Of a stretch of 64,000 bases of DNA, positions 42,498 to 51,238 are shown piece by piece. The notes beneath the pieces are model-generated. The model was not told the DNA's origin. It did not search any database and saw only the letters and a program-made list of their open reading frames with translations. The DNA comes from Bryobacterales bacterium KBS 96. Lineage in GTDB: Bacteria > Acidobacteriota > Terriglobia > Bryobacterales > Bryobacteraceae. Every line of letters starts with the position of its first letter. Position 1 is the stretch's first letter. The stretch lies in NCBI GenBank assembly GCA_000381625.1, contig KB906767.1, positions 4,827,357-4,891,356 of the forward strand, read 5' to 3'. Made by a program: the position numbers and the translations under genes.

Positions 42498-43285
42498 AGA
42501 GCCTCCCTCTGCCTGCTCGCTTCAAACAACGCGATGGAGCACGCAACGGCGACATTGAGCGACTCAACACCGGACGTGGGAATCCGAACGGCTGTTGCCG
42601 CATCGAGGACCTCGCGCGATACACCCGCTCCTTCGCTACCGCCGATCAGGACGGAGGGGATTGTCAGATCGGCATCCGTAAGGCAGATTCCGGCATCGCC
42701 CGCAAGGGCGTAGAGATGGGCTCCGGCCAGGCGCGCTTCTCGAATGAGTTCTTCCGGTTCGATTGCGTCGCGGACAGGCAAGCGGAACAGCGAGCCGGCC
42801 GCGGCGCGTATCAGCTTGGCATTCGAGATGCGGACGGAGTCCCGCAACAGGGTTGCTCCGGTGGCTCCGAATGCCTCCGCGGAACGGATGGCAGCGCCGG
42901 CGTTTCCGGGGTCCTGAACGCCGTCCAAAGCGAGGACAAGCGCGCGCTTTTCGAGCAGTTCCGCCCAGCGCCAGGCCCTTGGACGAGCCAGCGCCATTAC
43001 GCCCTGCGCCGTTTCGGTTCCCGAGAGATACGCAAATGTCTTCTCCGGAACGAGGATCGTTTCGATGCCGATTTGCCGGACCCGATCCTCCCAATCCGCG
43101 AATGCTCCCGGCGTAAATAACGCCTTTTCAATGCTCCACCGGCTGTGGAGTAATTCCTCAAGCAGATGAGGCCCTTCGGCAACATACAGCCCGTCGTCGG
43201 TGGGATGCCCGCCCGTTACAGCACGTCGAATCTCCTGAATAGCGGGATTTTGGGTGCTGCTGATCTGGAGAATCCGGAAGGGCAT
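42494..43285 (-). CDS. TrmH/SpoU-family RNA 2'-O-methyltransferase
   Basis: 263 residues. The N-terminal substrate-binding part (LYVAEGPHLLEELLHS) is followed by the SPOUT knot: LALDGVQDPGNAGAAIRSAEAFG (motif 1), LIGGSEGAGVSREVL (motif 2) and VESLNVAVACSIALFEASRQ (motif 3). It methylates a ribose in rRNA or tRNA with S-adenosylmethionine; the exact site is not predictable. First gene of the operon with rarA. Confidence 0.9.
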   Translation of the reverse strand: MPFRILQISSTQNPAIQEIRRAVTGGHPTDDGLYVAEGPHLLEELLHSRWSIEKALFTPGAFADWEDRVRQIGIETILVPEKTFAYLSGTETAQGVMALARPRAWRWAELLEKRALVLALDGVQDPGNAGAAIRSAEAFGATGATLLRDSVRISNAKLIRAAAGSLFRLPVRDAIEPEELIREARLAGAHLYALAGDAGICLTDADLTIPSVLIGGSEGAGVSREVLDAATAVRIPTSGVESLNVAVACSIALFEASRQREAL

Positions 43286-43343
43286 CGTCGCAAGTCGTAG
43301 ACTTAAATTTCAAACTCGGTAAAATGGGGCGCCGAAATCAAAA

Positions 43344-43934
43344 GTGAGGAAGCGAGTCATCGCCGGAATCGGCGTCCTGATCGTTGCCTTGATCTTAGCC
43401 TACCTGCTGGTGGTTGCCGCGGAAATCAGGCGCGAATCCGACATCGACGAAGCGCACAAAGCGGATGTGATTATCGTGCTTGGCGCGGCCGAATATCGGG
43501 GAAAACCGTCGCCCGTGTTGCAGGCGCGGCTGAATCACGCGCTCGTGCTGTATCTGCAGGGCCTGGCTCCTTACATCATGACAACCGGCGGCGCCGGCGG
43601 CGATCCCATATACACGGAGGGTGAAGTGGGCCGCGCTTACCTGACGCAGCACGGGGTGCGGTCGGAGGCGATTATCGCGGAACCGGAAGGATCGACCACC
43701 GGCGAAACTATCGCCGCCGCCGTCGAGATTATGCATCGTATGAGCCTTCGTTCATGCATTGTGGTTAGCGACGGATATCACATTTTCCGGGTGAAGAGGA
43801 TGCTGGAGGGCCGCGGCATCACGGTCTACGGCTCGCCTCGTCCAAGCAGCGCGAACGGACAGGCAGACCTCGCCTGGCTTTATTTTCGGCAGGCAGTTGG
43901 TTACGCACTCTGGCGCATCGGAATCAATATCTAG
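43344..43934 (+). CDS. YdcF/DUF218-family membrane-anchored protein
   Basis: 196 residues: a GTG start, an N-terminal membrane helix (VIAGIGVLIVALILAYLLVV), then the DUF218 domain with ADVIIVLGAAEYRGKPSPVLQARLNHAL, TTGGAGGD, SEAIIAEPEGSTTGETI and VVSDGYHIFRVKRML. The family includes SanA and ElyC-related envelope proteins. A role in the cell envelope is likely; the ligand is unknown. Confidence 0.88.
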   Translation: MRKRVIAGIGVLIVALILAYLLVVAAEIRRESDIDEAHKADVIIVLGAAEYRGKPSPVLQARLNHALVLYLQGLAPYIMTTGGAGGDPIYTEGEVGRAYLTQHGVRSEAIIAEPEGSTTGETIAAAVEIMHRMSLRSCIVVSDGYHIFRVKRMLEGRGITVYGSPRPSSANGQADLAWLYFRQAVGYALWRIGINI

Positions 43935-43949
43935 AGGAAAGGTTCACGA

Positions 43950-44753
43950 ATGACACAAGAAGGTAAAGCGCGAATGTTTGCGGCTATGCATACCAACACT
44001 TTCGTGCTGCCGAATGCCTGGGATGCCGCGAGCGCGCGCATTTTTCAAGAAGAGAAGTTCGCTGCGATCGGCACGACATCCGCGGGAGTCGCTTTTGCGC
44101 ACGGCTACGCCGATGGCCAGCGCATACCAGCGCCGGAGATGCTGGCGGCGGTGAAACGGATCGCCGGCGCCGTCGATGTTCCCGTCAGCGCGGATATGGA
44201 AGCCGGTTATGGGGATCCAATCGGCACGGCGCAGCGCGCCTGGGAAGCTGGAGCTGTTGGCGTCAACCTTGAAGACACTGTCGGCGAAAGCGAATCGGCT
44301 CAGACCCCAATTGAACAGCAGGCTGAAGTGATTCGCCGCATTCGCTCGGCTGTGCCCGACCTGGTTGTCAACGCAAGAACGGACATTTTCCTGAAGGGCG
44401 TGGGCGAGGAGGAAAGCCGGATTGCCAAAGCGATTGAACGGCTGAGGGCCTATCGAGATGCGGGCGCGCATTGCCTTTTTGCGCCGGGCATCAAGAGTTC
44501 ACAGACGATTGCGGCGCTGGCGTCGGAGTTACAGGCTCCGCTGAACATACTGGCGGTGCCCGGCTTGCCATCTATCGATCAAATGCGCAAACTGGGCGTG
44601 AAGAGAATCAGCTTAGGCTCGGGGCCGATGCGCGCCTGCATGGGACTTATTGTGCGAATCGCTCAGGAAATACAGAACGTGGGAACCTATCAGGCCGTTG
44701 TCGATAGCCAGTATCCATACAACGAAGCCAACCGCTTATTTACGCGCGGATGA
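43950..44753 (+). CDS. Isocitrate lyase/PEP mutase-family enzyme
   Basis: 267-residue TIM-barrel protein: FVLPNAWDAASARIF, GTTSAGVAFAHGYADGQ, VSADMEAGYGD (metal-binding Asp/Glu), VGVNLEDTVGES and VNARTDIFLKG. This subfamily lacks the long isocitrate lyase signature and usually acts as oxaloacetate decarboxylase or 2,3-dimethylmalate-like lyase. A strong agaggaaagg ribosome site precedes the ATG. Confidence 0.88.
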   Translation: MTQEGKARMFAAMHTNTFVLPNAWDAASARIFQEEKFAAIGTTSAGVAFAHGYADGQRIPAPEMLAAVKRIAGAVDVPVSADMEAGYGDPIGTAQRAWEAGAVGVNLEDTVGESESAQTPIEQQAEVIRRIRSAVPDLVVNARTDIFLKGVGEEESRIAKAIERLRAYRDAGAHCLFAPGIKSSQTIAALASELQAPLNILAVPGLPSIDQMRKLGVKRISLGSGPMRACMGLIVRIAQEIQNVGTYQAVVDSQYPYNEANRLFTRG

Positions 44754-44759
44754 ACGAGC

Positions 44760-44773
44760 GCCGGAACTCCGGC
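44760..44773. terminator. Small hairpin between convergent genes
   Basis: gccgg-aact-ccggc forms a 5-bp stem (six pairs if the loop closes to two bases) between two convergent stops. Short and without a T-tract, so only a weak terminator candidate. Confidence 0.25.
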
Positions 44774-44788
44774 TTGCGAGCGGGCAGC

Positions 44789-46525
44789 CTACGTCATTCT
44801 TGGCATGCCCTTCCAGAATGTGCCCGGCGGAGACAGGTTATAGCGTATCGGCGGCTGTGTCATATCTCTCGAATTTGAATTGAAGATGCGGTCCCCCTGG
44901 GAGATCAGATAATCCGCCGTTCGCGCCGCGAGCGCCTGAATTGTCAGGCCGGGATTTGCCGAGCCTTGCGTCGGGAGTACACTGCCATCGCAGACGAACA
45001 GGTTTGCGATGTCATGCGTGCGTCCGAACCGATCGACGACGGATGTCTCCGGATCGCTTCCCATTCTGCTGGCGCCGACCAGATGCGCGTACCTGTCCTC
45101 CTGCACCACGTCCTCTGCTCCAGCGGCCCACATCACCTCCATCACCTTGTTTTTTCCGAACTCAATCAGCTTCTTGTCGTTGTCGTGCAGGTTGAACGTC
45201 ACTTTTGCGACCGGAATGCCGAACTGGTCCGTTTCGCTCGCAAGCTCCACGCGGTTATCCGCCCATGGCAGGATTTCGCCCAACACGGCGATGCTGGACC
45301 AATGATTGTAGTCCATCATGACGCGGCGCATTCCCCAGCCCCACGCGCCTTTCGCCACCATCATTTGCTTGGCGAACGCAATCGGCAGCGGCCCCACTGT
45401 TTGAATCGCGAACCCTCGCGCAAAGCCGCGCTTAGGGTCGGTTTCGTAAAACTCCTCCGTCATCGCATGCGCCGGTGGCGCTTTATAGAGGCGGACCAGG
45501 TGATCGAATCGCCCGAGAATCACGTTGCCAGCCTGGGCCATCAGATAGCGTCCGAGCGTGCCGCTCGAATTCGCCAGACCCGCGCTGAACCCAGGGCAGG
45601 CTGAATTCAAAAGCAGACGCGGTGTCTCGATTGCGTATCCGGAGACAATCACGGCCTTCGCTTTCTGGAAGTGCTCGCGGCCCTCTCTGTCGAAATAATG
45701 CACTCCTTTCACCCGCCGGTCCGGTCCGAGTTCAATGCGCGATGCCATCGAGCAATCCCGCACTTCTCCGCCAGATTCAAGCGCATTAGGAACATGCGTA
45801 ATCAGTGTGCTGGCCTTGGCGCCCACTTTGCAGCCCTGAATACAGAAGCCCCGGTAGATGCAGTGCGGGCGATCGCCGCGCGATCCTGAAAGAATTGCGA
45901 CCGGACCTCCCGCCGACACGCGAATCCCCAGCTTCGTGCAGCCGCGAATTAACGAATTTCCGACTCCGCCCATCGGATGCGGACCGTATGGATAGCCATG
46001 CGGATCGCCCCAGGGAAAGTACGCCGGACCCGCGATGGGAATCTCGCGCTCCAGCAGTTCGTAGTAGGGTTTCAGGTCGTCATAGGAAATGGGCCAGTCC
46101 GCTCCCACGCCGTCTTCGGTATATACGCGGAAATCCGACGGATGGAAGCGCGGCGCGAATGCCGCCCAATGCACCGATCCGCCGCCGACTCCTTTTCCGC
46201 TGTTATTTTCACCAAGCGACAGCGGATGCTCGCCGCCCGTAATCCGCAAATCGGTCCAGTACAGTTGGTGCGATCCCTTTTCGTCGCTGACCCAGTCGCG
46301 TTCCGTATCCCAGAACGGGCCCGCTTCGATGCCGACGACCTGAAAGCCGGCGCGAGATAGCCGCTGGAGCAAAACGCCGCCCGCCGAGCCGACGCCGACA
46401 ATGCAGTAATCCACCTCATCGGTGTCTCTGAACCGGCGCATGACGGTCCTGATGCTTTGCATCGGCCCCAGCCGACGGCTATTCTCTTCAGGGAGCCCGA
46501 ACGCGCCCAGCAGAGGCTCCTTCAA
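44789..46525 (-). CDS. GMC-family oxidoreductase (gluconate 2-dehydrogenase alpha-like)
   Basis: 578 residues from a TTG that overlaps the stop of the preceding gene (TTGA). DYCIVGVGSAGGVLLQRLSRAGFQVVGIEAG binds FAD; GKGVGGGSVHWAAFAPRFHPSDF and the C-terminal GSVLPTQGSANPGLTIQALAARTADY complete the GMC_oxred signatures. It probably oxidises a sugar or sugar acid outside the cytoplasm. The longer open frame upstream, out to 46801, has no family match. Third gene of the operon. Confidence 0.88.
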   Translation of the reverse strand: MKEPLLGAFGLPEENSRRLGPMQSIRTVMRRFRDTDEVDYCIVGVGSAGGVLLQRLSRAGFQVVGIEAGPFWDTERDWVSDEKGSHQLYWTDLRITGGEHPLSLGENNSGKGVGGGSVHWAAFAPRFHPSDFRVYTEDGVGADWPISYDDLKPYYELLEREIPIAGPAYFPWGDPHGYPYGPHPMGGVGNSLIRGCTKLGIRVSAGGPVAILSGSRGDRPHCIYRGFCIQGCKVGAKASTLITHVPNALESGGEVRDCSMASRIELGPDRRVKGVHYFDREGREHFQKAKAVIVSGYAIETPRLLLNSACPGFSAGLANSSGTLGRYLMAQAGNVILGRFDHLVRLYKAPPAHAMTEEFYETDPKRGFARGFAIQTVGPLPIAFAKQMMVAKGAWGWGMRRVMMDYNHWSSIAVLGEILPWADNRVELASETDQFGIPVAKVTFNLHDNDKKLIEFGKNKVMEVMWAAGAEDVVQEDRYAHLVGASRMGSDPETSVVDRFGRTHDIANLFVCDGSVLPTQGSANPGLTIQALAARTADYLISQGDRIFNSNSRDMTQPPIRYNLSPPGTFWKGMPRMT

Positions 46526-47295
46526 TGCGTGCCCCCCTGGCCGGGATGGCCCTTTTGCTCCGAGTCGCCGCCAGCCGGTTCGTACACGTCGGAAAGGGAA
46601 TCGGGCGGCGTCTGCCATTCGTAGCGAACTTCGTCCACTTCCCACGGTTCGGGCTCGCCGCCCTCCAACCGCATATAGCCGCGTGGATAGGCTGGGCCGC
46701 CAAATCCAATTTCGTCCCACGCCCATGGATGAGAGTAATAGGCGGACGCGCAATCGGACACCAGCCCTTTCCAGAAGCGCTGGATCGACATGTGATTCCA
46801 AATCTCCTGGGCCGCGGGCGCGTTGCCGTCGTGGATCGATTTCAATACTTCGTCCTGCCTGCGCGCATCGAGATTCACGAAACGCAGGCCGCCGCGGTCC
46901 TGCGCCAACATGTCGATGGCCTGCAAACCGAGCCGGTATACGTCTCGATCGGCGGGCATGTTCTCGTAACGGAAGCCATCGATTTTGTCTTCGTGCAGCC
47001 GTTCGTCAATGTAGTTGACGATGGGAATACGATAGGCCGGGTCGCGGTCGTCCTGCGGAATGATCCGATCGCATACGGCTTTCATCAGGGCCGCTTGCTC
47101 AGAATCAAAGAAACGGATGGGCGGCGTATGGTTCACCCGGTGAAGAATCACGGATCGCGTCTTCGCGTCCCAGAATGTCTGCTGCGCAAGCGTGCTGTAT
47201 CCGGGATAGTAGCCAGGTTGGCGAACGGGAGGAAGCGGTTCGTGGGTGTTGGGGTCGATGGGGAGGCTCTTCCGCCCGGTTGACGCGCCGTTCAT
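46522..47295 (-). CDS. Gluconate 2-dehydrogenase subunit 3 family protein
   Basis: 257 residues from the ATG that overlaps the membrane-protein stop. The subunit 3 domain shows FFDSEQAALMKAVCDRIIPQDD, IVNYIDERLHE and HMSIQRFWKGLVSDCASAYYSHP followed by WDEIGFGGPAYPRGYMRL. It is the small partner of the GMC flavoprotein. No Tat signal is evident at the N-terminus, unlike many gamma subunits; the neighbouring membrane protein may take over anchoring. Confidence 0.85.
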   Translation of the reverse strand: MNGASTGRKSLPIDPNTHEPLPPVRQPGYYPGYSTLAQQTFWDAKTRSVILHRVNHTPPIRFFDSEQAALMKAVCDRIIPQDDRDPAYRIPIVNYIDERLHEDKIDGFRYENMPADRDVYRLGLQAIDMLAQDRGGLRFVNLDARRQDEVLKSIHDGNAPAAQEIWNHMSIQRFWKGLVSDCASAYYSHPWAWDEIGFGGPAYPRGYMRLEGGEPEPWEVDEVRYEWQTPPDSLSDVYEPAGGDSEQKGHPGQGGTH

Positions 47296-48227
47296 TTCGG
47301 TTCTCTCCGCAGAATGCTTGCTAGCAGGCCCAGAGTTCCGCAGGCGGCAAACAGCAGAGGAGCGAAAATCGGCGGCCCATACATGACGTTGTAGATCCAT
47401 TTCTTCAAGCCGCCCGGCCGCCGGACGATTCCTCGGGCGTGATAGTAGAATCCGATGCTGCCGTTCGCAATCGTGACGATCGACACGGCCGGTAAGATTT
47501 TCTTTGCAACCGTGCGGCTCGGGATTGACGCAGCAGCCGTCGCCATCAATACTGGCGTGAGCAGCACCGGCGTCCATTGAACCTTGTATTTGAAATTGTT
47601 CTTGTAGTGCGAGTAACAAGCTTCAAAACCGGAGAAGAACGACCAGAACACGGTGACGGCCGCGACGTGTTTTTGAAACCGCCCTTCACGCAATTCCTGC
47701 TTCCAGTTAGTTCCTATGGCGCCTTGACGGGCGGCGATATTGTCACTCTCCGGCGCATCCCCCCTGCGCATGTACGATCCCAGCAAGCCGAGGTATGCGC
47801 TGGTCCCAAAGAGAAGCGGCGCGAAAATCGGCGGCCCCATCACGATATTGACGATGGGTATCCGCCAACCGCCTGGCTTCCGTTGAATCCCTCTGATGTG
47901 GAAGCAGAAACCGGTGACCGAATCGAGCAGAGTGATCGCTGAAGTGATCCGCAGAGCTTTGCGGCCGGCCTTTCCGCCAAAGGACGCCCAGATGCCAACG
48001 CCTGTGAGAACGCCGCTCAACAGAACGGGCGAGTACATGATCGGGTTGCCATAGCCCGCGCGATAGTGCTCGTAACCAACTTCGAGACCGCTCAGAATAC
48101 TGGAAAGCCCGGCCATGAGAGCTAAGCCTCGCTCAAACCGCCCTTCGCGAATATCGTCGTAAATCGCTTGGAACTCTCCCTCCACAGTGGCGGCTGCCGA
48201 GCGATTCTGTTCGGCGAAGGATTGCAT
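47292..48227 (-). CDS. Membrane protein with an internal tandem duplication, GMC operon
   Basis: 311 residues from ATG 48227 (a TTG at 48248 would add seven). The two halves repeat each other: REGRFERGLALMAGLSSILSG / REGRFQKHVAAVTVFWSFFSG, VGYEHYRAGY / ACYSHYKNNF, and MGPPIFAPLLFGTSAYLGLL / YGPPIFAPLLFAACGTLGLL. Each half has about four membrane helices with conserved His and Tyr (YEHY, FHIRG). It overlaps the subunit 3 gene and may anchor the dehydrogenase and carry electrons, which is inference. I recognise no named family. Confidence 0.8.
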   Translation of the reverse strand: MQSFAEQNRSAAATVEGEFQAIYDDIREGRFERGLALMAGLSSILSGLEVGYEHYRAGYGNPIMYSPVLLSGVLTGVGIWASFGGKAGRKALRITSAITLLDSVTGFCFHIRGIQRKPGGWRIPIVNIVMGPPIFAPLLFGTSAYLGLLGSYMRRGDAPESDNIAARQGAIGTNWKQELREGRFQKHVAAVTVFWSFFSGFEACYSHYKNNFKYKVQWTPVLLTPVLMATAAASIPSRTVAKKILPAVSIVTIANGSIGFYYHARGIVRRPGGLKKWIYNVMYGPPIFAPLLFAACGTLGLLASILRREPK

Positions 48228-48455
48228 TCCCGCTCCATTACGTGGCAAAAGCCACGGTGATTTCCGGTCGGCCGGTCCTCTGCGATGCCGCTTAATGGCC
48301 GTCTGAGTGGCCGCCTATCCCGCGAATAGATTCTGCATTCACCCGATGCCCGGAAGCACCGCGTCCAAATTGTAGATGAGCCAGCCACGGGATTGTTGCA
48401 GGCATCCGGAGCAACGGCCGGGGCAATTGACCCATCCGCGCGATCTAATAGGTGT

Positions 48456-49820
48456 ATGGCTATCGCTTCCATTAATCCGGCATCCGGGAAGTTGCTCGCG
48501 GAATTTGCGCCGCTTTCCTCCAGCGAGCTGAATTTGAAGCTGGATCGCGCTGTGGAAGCGTTCCACCACGTCCGAAAATTGCCATTTCGCACGCGAGCGG
48601 AGCGGATGACGAAAGCGGCGGATGTCCTCGAGAGCGGAAAGCGCAAGTTCGCGGAAATTATGACTGCCGAGATGGGCAAAACACTGACCTCAGCTGTCGC
48701 CGAAGTCGAAAAATGTGCATCGGCGTGCCGCTATTATGCGGCCAATGCAGAGAGGCAACTCGCGGACGAAACGATTGAGACGAATGCGTCGCGAAGTTTT
48801 GTTCATTACCAGCCCCTCGGACCCGTGCTGGCGATTATGCCGTGGAACTTTCCCTTTTGGCAGGTGTTCCGCTTTGCCTCTCCAGCCTTGATGGCAGGGA
48901 ATGTTGGGCTGCTGAAGCACGCATCGAACGTGCCGCAATGCGCGCTCGCGATAGAACGGATCTTCATGCAGGCGGGGTTTCCGGAAGGGGGTATTCAGAC
49001 GCTTTTGATTGACACGAAGCAAGTGGAACAGGTCCTCGACGATGCGCGCGTGATGGCCGCTACGTTAACCGGAAGCGAGCGTGCCGGGCAGTCCGTGGCC
49101 GCGCGTGCCGGAAGAAACATCAAGAAAACCGTTCTCGAACTTGGAGGAAGCGACCCCTTCATCGTGATGCCGACAGCGAATTTCGAAGACGCCGTTTCGA
49201 CCGCCGTGAAGGCCCGGACGATCAACAACGGCCAGTCCTGCATCGCCGCCAAGCGATTCATTATCGCGGATGAAATTTACGACGCTTTTGAAGCGAACTT
49301 CGTTGAGCGGATGCGCTCGTTGAGAGTCGGCGATCCCATGGACCCGGTAACTGAAATTGGTCCGCTGGCTACGGATCGCGTCCGCGACGATCTCGATTTA
49401 CAGGTGAAATCGGCGCTGGAATCCGGCGCGCGCGTCTTAACGGGCGGCAGGAAAATCGAAGGCGCCGGCAATTTCTACGAGCCCACGGTGCTCGTCAATG
49501 TACACAGTAATTCGACTGTCTTCCGGCAGGAGTTGTTCGGTCCTGTCGCGATGCTGTTTCGCGCCCGTGACATGGAAGAGGCCATTGAAATTGCGAACGA
49601 TTCAAATTTCGGACTTGCTTCGAGCTTCTGGTCGAATGATGCCGACGAAATTGCAAGGGCAATTGATGAACTACAAGCAGGACAGGTATTCGTCAACAGC
49701 ATGGTGGCTTCGGATCCGCGCTTGCCGTTCGGCGGCATTAAGCGGTCCGGCTATGGGCGAGAATTGGGATCCTTTGGCATAAAGGAGTTTGTGAACGTCA
49801 AAACGGTCTCGCTAATGTGA
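48456..49820 (+). CDS. NAD(P)-dependent aldehyde (succinate-semialdehyde) dehydrogenase
   Basis: 454 residues. MPWNFPFWQVFRFASPALMAGN, LTGSERAGQSVAARAG, ELGGSDPFIV (catalytic Glu), NNGQSCIAAKRF (catalytic Cys) and FGPVAMLFRARD are the aldehyde dehydrogenase motifs; the short length and FVNSMVASDPRLPFGGIKRSGYGRELG end match the succinate-semialdehyde dehydrogenase group. The ATG at 48456 after taggtg was chosen; the frame is open 21 codons further up. Confidence 0.9.
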   Translation: MAIASINPASGKLLAEFAPLSSSELNLKLDRAVEAFHHVRKLPFRTRAERMTKAADVLESGKRKFAEIMTAEMGKTLTSAVAEVEKCASACRYYAANAERQLADETIETNASRSFVHYQPLGPVLAIMPWNFPFWQVFRFASPALMAGNVGLLKHASNVPQCALAIERIFMQAGFPEGGIQTLLIDTKQVEQVLDDARVMAATLTGSERAGQSVAARAGRNIKKTVLELGGSDPFIVMPTANFEDAVSTAVKARTINNGQSCIAAKRFIIADEIYDAFEANFVERMRSLRVGDPMDPVTEIGPLATDRVRDDLDLQVKSALESGARVLTGGRKIEGAGNFYEPTVLVNVHSNSTVFRQELFGPVAMLFRARDMEEAIEIANDSNFGLASSFWSNDADEIARAIDELQAGQVFVNSMVASDPRLPFGGIKRSGYGRELGSFGIKEFVNVKTVSLM

Positions 49821-51238
49821 AGTGCCCCTCATAACGAAGTTTGTGAAATTAAATTAACGAGCTGGTGGATTGGGCCGCAACCAGGCGGTACTTTGTATCC
49901 TACCATACTCATCTGACTCGGGCGTTCGCTATCCAAGCCGCGGTTCGCTAACTAATTGGTTAACGCCATTAACCAAATGGTTAGTCGCGGACAGTGTCAA
50001 CTCTAAAGCTTCATTAGTGCAAAAAGGAATCGCTCTATTACGCCGTGCATGGGATGTGTGCGCAGGCGCCGCTTCCGCCAGAACTTCCGATGGACGGTGC
50101 ACGCGATTTGCATTTGAAATGCAGTAAGCACTCCCTGGGACAGATGGCGGAGCGTCTGTAACCGCAACCGGCATCTGAAAATCGAACTGGCGAAAGTGCG
50201 GTAAGCCGTCGTTCAGTGCGAGACCAACGATGACAAGTGGACTCGAGATGAAACACTTTGCGGCAATTTGCGTCTCACAGAAACGAATACTCATTGGCTC
50301 AGATTGGGCCCCTCGGAAGCTGCGTACAAGTACTATCAGTACATGTAAGTTGTTGAGATTGCGAGGAAAACCGTTGACAGGCTCGCTGTCTATCAGGCAT
50401 TCTGGTAATGCTGGGTCAGAGAACTGTTCCTTTGCTCAGATGGGAAATTCCCGGCGGCAGCCTACCTTCTTGCGGTGACGAGGACTTGGCCTGTGTGCTC
50501 GCCAGTTCGTTACTGTTGCTCCACCGTTCTTCCGCGTTCGAAGTCTGCCAAGCGCGTTGCTGCGCGGCGTGAAACTTTCTATGCCGGAAAACGTGTCCCG
50601 ATCGCCAGGATTTTTGCGGGAAAAACAATGACGGAACTGTACAGGTTGGCGCGAGATTCGGGTGACGTCACAGCGTCTCAATGTAGGGAATGGAATCGGC
50701 TCCGATCTGTTCTGATGATATTGCGTGGCACTTGTTCGCAACTTACCAACGGTTCGTCGCGCTCGAATTGCATACTAAAAAGTGGGTATGTATCCAGTTA
50801 TTTCTCAATTACTCGGGAAATTACGAGATTCACCACCAAGTGCTGCTATCCGCCTTATCGGCAATTTACTGTTCTGACGGAAACTTTTCGAGGAAAATTC
50901 GACTGTTGGATTCGCTGGTCCAAATTGCAATCATATCGAAACGCAACTCGTTCAAAATTAGGAGAGGAGAACATTTACGTAGTGGCGTGTCGGCTCCCAG
51001 TGCATGGCGCCCAGATGCGCGAGACGCGCGTACACGAGAAAAGGCGTGACGCCGTCCGCATTAGTGAGCGCATTGCAGGGAAGTTGGCTGGCTGGTTCGA
51101 AGAGTTGTCGATTGCGCTCTGCTATCGAACCGGCGCGGTGGCATCCCAAATTCTCTCGCGGGTTTGCCGCGGTGAAATGACGACGCCCAAGCTGGCGTCC
51201 TTTGGCCGGTAACCTCGATGAGATATCGAAGAGGAATT
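49821..51238. other. 1.4-kb region without a convincing gene, ahead of the polysaccharide cluster
   Basis: This DNA is visibly richer in A/T than its neighbours. The longest plus-strand frame (50475-51212, 245 codons) reads as Cys/Arg/Ser-rich sequence without domain, ribosome site or family pattern, and frames on the other strand are no better. It holds an inverted repeat at 49956-49976. It could be a long leader or regulatory region of the polysaccharide genes, or a decayed gene. Confidence 0.5.
49956..49976. promoter_or_regulatory. Perfect 8-bp inverted repeat, possible operator
   Basis: ttggttaa-cgcca-ttaaccaa, extended outward by partly matching ctaa/ttag ends. It lies 136 bp after the aldehyde dehydrogenase stop in an A/T-rich gap. 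The form fits a dimeric repressor site; the regulator is unknown. Confidence 0.35.

Noticed and set aside
43321-43343. Riboswitch or attenuator before the YdcF gene
   Set aside because: The gap to the divergent TrmH gene is only 58 bp and holds no stem-loop beyond chance.
46526-46801. N-terminal extension of the GMC oxidoreductase frame
   Set aside because: It lies wholly inside the subunit 3 gene in another frame and has no counterpart in the family; the TTGA overlap gives a better start.
50475-51212. 245-codon plus-strand frame before the polysaccharide cluster
   Set aside because: Composition is odd (many Cys, Arg, Ser), there is no ribosome site and no recognisable motif, so I do not call it a gene.
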